From: Dehalococcoidia bacterium
GTDB taxonomy: Bacteria; Chloroflexota; Dehalococcoidia; GIF9; UBA5620
Length of the DNA stretch: 6,522 nucleotides
NCBI GenBank assembly: GCA_016783225.1
Contig: JADHWZ010000117.1
Coordinates: 1 to 6,522 of the forward strand
Direction: 5' to 3'
Within the stretch, counting starts at the first letter, position 1; every line of letters starts with the position of its first letter. Positions 4,938 through 6,522 of this stretch are shown here, in pieces. The notes beneath the pieces were generated by a model, which saw only the letters and a program-made list of their open reading frames with translations, was not told where the DNA came from and ran no database searches. Both the position numbers and the translations under genes were made by a program.

Positions 4938-6497
4938 TTGGCCAAGATCATAGTCGATCCGATAACTCGCATTGAAGGACATCTCAAGATTGAAGTTACT
5001 ACGGAGAACGGCGTCGTAAAAGAGGCGCAGAGCTCAGGGGTGCTCTTCAGGGGCATAGAACTTATCCTCCAGGGCAGGGACCCCCGTGACGCCCAAAGAT
5101 ATACCCAGCGCATCTGCGGAGTCTGCCCCACCAGCCATTCTATAGCCGCTACCCTGAACCTGGATAGCGCCTTCGGTATTGCCGACAAGATACCAGACAA
5201 TGGCCGAATCGTCCGCAACCTCATCCTTGGAGCGGCGCACATCGCCGACCACATTCTACATTTCTATCACCTGACAGCTCTGGATTACGTGGACGTCACC
5301 AAAGTTGCTGGCTACGATGGCAATGACCCAGCCCTGAACTCTGTAAAGGAGTTTATCCAGCGCGGTGAGCTGGCTCCGTTCGTCCCACGCTATGAAGGCG
5401 ATTACCGCCTCAGCGACCAGATGAACATAGATGCGCTGGCACACTACGTCAAGGCGCTGGAGATGAGGAGCAAGGCTCAGGAGATGCTGAGCATCTTCGG
5501 CGGCAAGATGCCCCACAACATGGGCGTCATCCCCGGCGGAGTCACCGAGACTGTTACCGTGGATAAGGTAGCTTCCTTCCTGTGGAGGCTGAATGAGCTG
5601 AGGGACTTCATCAATAACGTCTACATTCCCGATGTCCTGGCGGTAGCTGAAGCCTATCCCGATTACTTCGAAATCGGTGCCGGCTGTGGTAACCTGCTTT
5701 CCTACGGAAGTTTTGACCTTGAGGGCGATAACCCTGACCTGACCAAGAGAAAAAGGCTCCTGAAGCAGGGAACGGTATCAACCGACCTCAAGCCCGGCTC
5801 CCTGGACACCAGCAAGATCCTGGAGTATGTGAAGCACTCGTGGTACGCTGATTCAAGCACCGGTAAGCAACCGACCCAGGGAATAACGGAGCCTCAACCC
5901 AACAAAGAAGGGGCCTACTCATGGGCCAAGGCGCCTCGCTATGACGGCAAAGTCTATGAGGTTGGACCTCTAGCCCGCGTAGCAGTTACCTATGCCAGCG
6001 GTGAGCCAACCGTAAAGGACCTGGTTGATTCTGTTCTCTCCAGATTTAAGGCTGGCCCTGAAGCCTTGTTCTCTGTCCTTGGCCGCCATGCTGCGCGCGC
6101 CCTCTATACCAAGTTCGTGGCTGATTCCATGCCCGGCTGGTTGCTCCAACTCAAGCCAGGAGAGCCAGCCTACGTAGACTATGATATCCCTGACGAAGCC
6201 ACCGGAATGGGCCTGGTCGATGCCGCCAGAGGTGCTCTGGGGCACTGGATCGAGATAAAGGACAAGAGAATCGCCAACTATCACTGCGTGGTGCCTAGCA
6301 CCTGGAACCTGGGGCCCAAAGACGACAACGGGCAGCCGGGACCTGTGGAACAAGCCTTGATTGGCACCAAGATAAGAGACGAAAGCAATCCTTTTGAGAT
6401 CGGGCGCATTGTCCGTTCCTTCGACCCGTGTCTGGCTTGTGCCGTCCATCTCATTACACCTAAGGGGAACACTCTTGGGATATACAAAGTCTGTTGA
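4938..6497 (+). CDS. [NiFe] hydrogenase large (catalytic) subunit
   Basis: This 519-residue precursor holds the NiFe active site that splits or forms H2. The L1 motif RICGVCPTSH (58-67) gives Cys60 and Cys63. The L2 motif SFDPCLACAVH (494-504) gives Cys498 and Cys501, which complete the four Cys ligands. There is no selenocysteine: both L2 positions are TGT Cys codons. The N-terminus MAKIIVDPITRIEGH, with Glu14 in IEGH, is typical. The family also shows in EGAYSWAKAPRYDGKVYEVG (324-343). The 15 residues after His504 (LITPKGNTLGIYKVC) are the C-terminal extension removed by a maturation protease after nickel insertion; that protease is not in the window. The start is TTG with a strong GGAGG eight bases upstream, and the N-terminus so produced fits the family exactly. 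Length and motifs suit a group 1 type. The gene is complete. Confidence 0.97.
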   Translation: MAKIIVDPITRIEGHLKIEVTTENGVVKEAQSSGVLFRGIELILQGRDPRDAQRYTQRICGVCPTSHSIAATLNLDSAFGIADKIPDNGRIVRNLILGAAHIADHILHFYHLTALDYVDVTKVAGYDGNDPALNSVKEFIQRGELAPFVPRYEGDYRLSDQMNIDALAHYVKALEMRSKAQEMLSIFGGKMPHNMGVIPGGVTETVTVDKVASFLWRLNELRDFINNVYIPDVLAVAEAYPDYFEIGAGCGNLLSYGSFDLEGDNPDLTKRKRLLKQGTVSTDLKPGSLDTSKILEYVKHSWYADSSTGKQPTQGITEPQPNKEGAYSWAKAPRYDGKVYEVGPLARVAVTYASGEPTVKDLVDSVLSRFKAGPEALFSVLGRHAARALYTKFVADSMPGWLLQLKPGEPAYVDYDIPDEATGMGLVDAARGALGHWIEIKDKRIANYHCVVPSTWNLGPKDDNGQPGPVEQALIGTKIRDESNPFEIGRIVRSFDPCLACAVHLITPKGNTLGIYKVC

Positions 6498-6522
6498 AAC
6501 CGAGATGTCCCGCAGAACTCAC

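Noticed and set aside
6505..6522. ATG with MSRRTH at the end of the window as the start of the next gene, for example the maturation protease
   Set aside because: Only six codons are visible, no Shine-Dalgarno precedes it, and it does not resemble the protease N-terminus.
1..6522. CRISPR array, tRNA, rRNA or complete insertion sequence
   Set aside because: No regularly spaced repeats, no cloverleaf or rRNA-like segments, and no transposase gene were seen.

Overview
The window holds a [NiFe]-hydrogenase locus from an anaerobic, moderately GC-rich bacterium. The two maturation genes hypD and hypE overlap and come first. After a non-coding gap of about 320 bp come the small and large subunits of a group-1-like [NiFe] hydrogenase. 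The gene content, a TTG start, Shine-Dalgarno sites and dispersed hairpin repeats would suit a Chloroflexota/Dehalococcoidia-type genome. That placement is an inference from style, not from a marker gene.

Layout: 1-378 is the 3' part of an unrecognised, probably helical protein cut by the window edge. 379-751 is non-coding. It holds a double-hairpin repeat (380-435), a decayed copy of a second repeat family (445-505), a short remnant that reads like the start of hypD (610-648), and a strong sigma70-type promoter with an overlapping palindrome (690-718). That promoter drives a Phd/YefM-RelE toxin-antitoxin pair (752-1286). hypD (1450-2541) and hypE (2534-3538) follow as an overlapping pair. 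3539-3857 has no convincing gene. The hydrogenase small subunit (3858-4742) is separated from the large subunit (4938-6497) by a MITE-like palindromic insertion. An 11-bp direct repeat flanks it and includes the ribosome binding site of the large subunit.

How the genes work together: HypE makes the thiocarbamate/thiocyanate on its C-terminal Cys. HypD, with HypC (not in this window), receives the cyanide and assembles the Fe(CN)2CO unit. This goes into the large subunit, where four Cys hold the NiFe centre. After nickel insertion a protease removes the last 15 residues of the large subunit. The small subunit carries three Fe-S clusters that move the electrons. No Tat signal is seen on the small subunit, so the enzyme may be cytoplasmic.

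I do not see a wholly new system. The points most worth a second look are the mobile-repeat insertion between the two hydrogenase subunits, the duplicated hypD 5' end flanking the toxin-antitoxin module, the Cys in place of the expected C-terminal catalytic Tyr in the RelE-like toxin, and the missing Tat signal.
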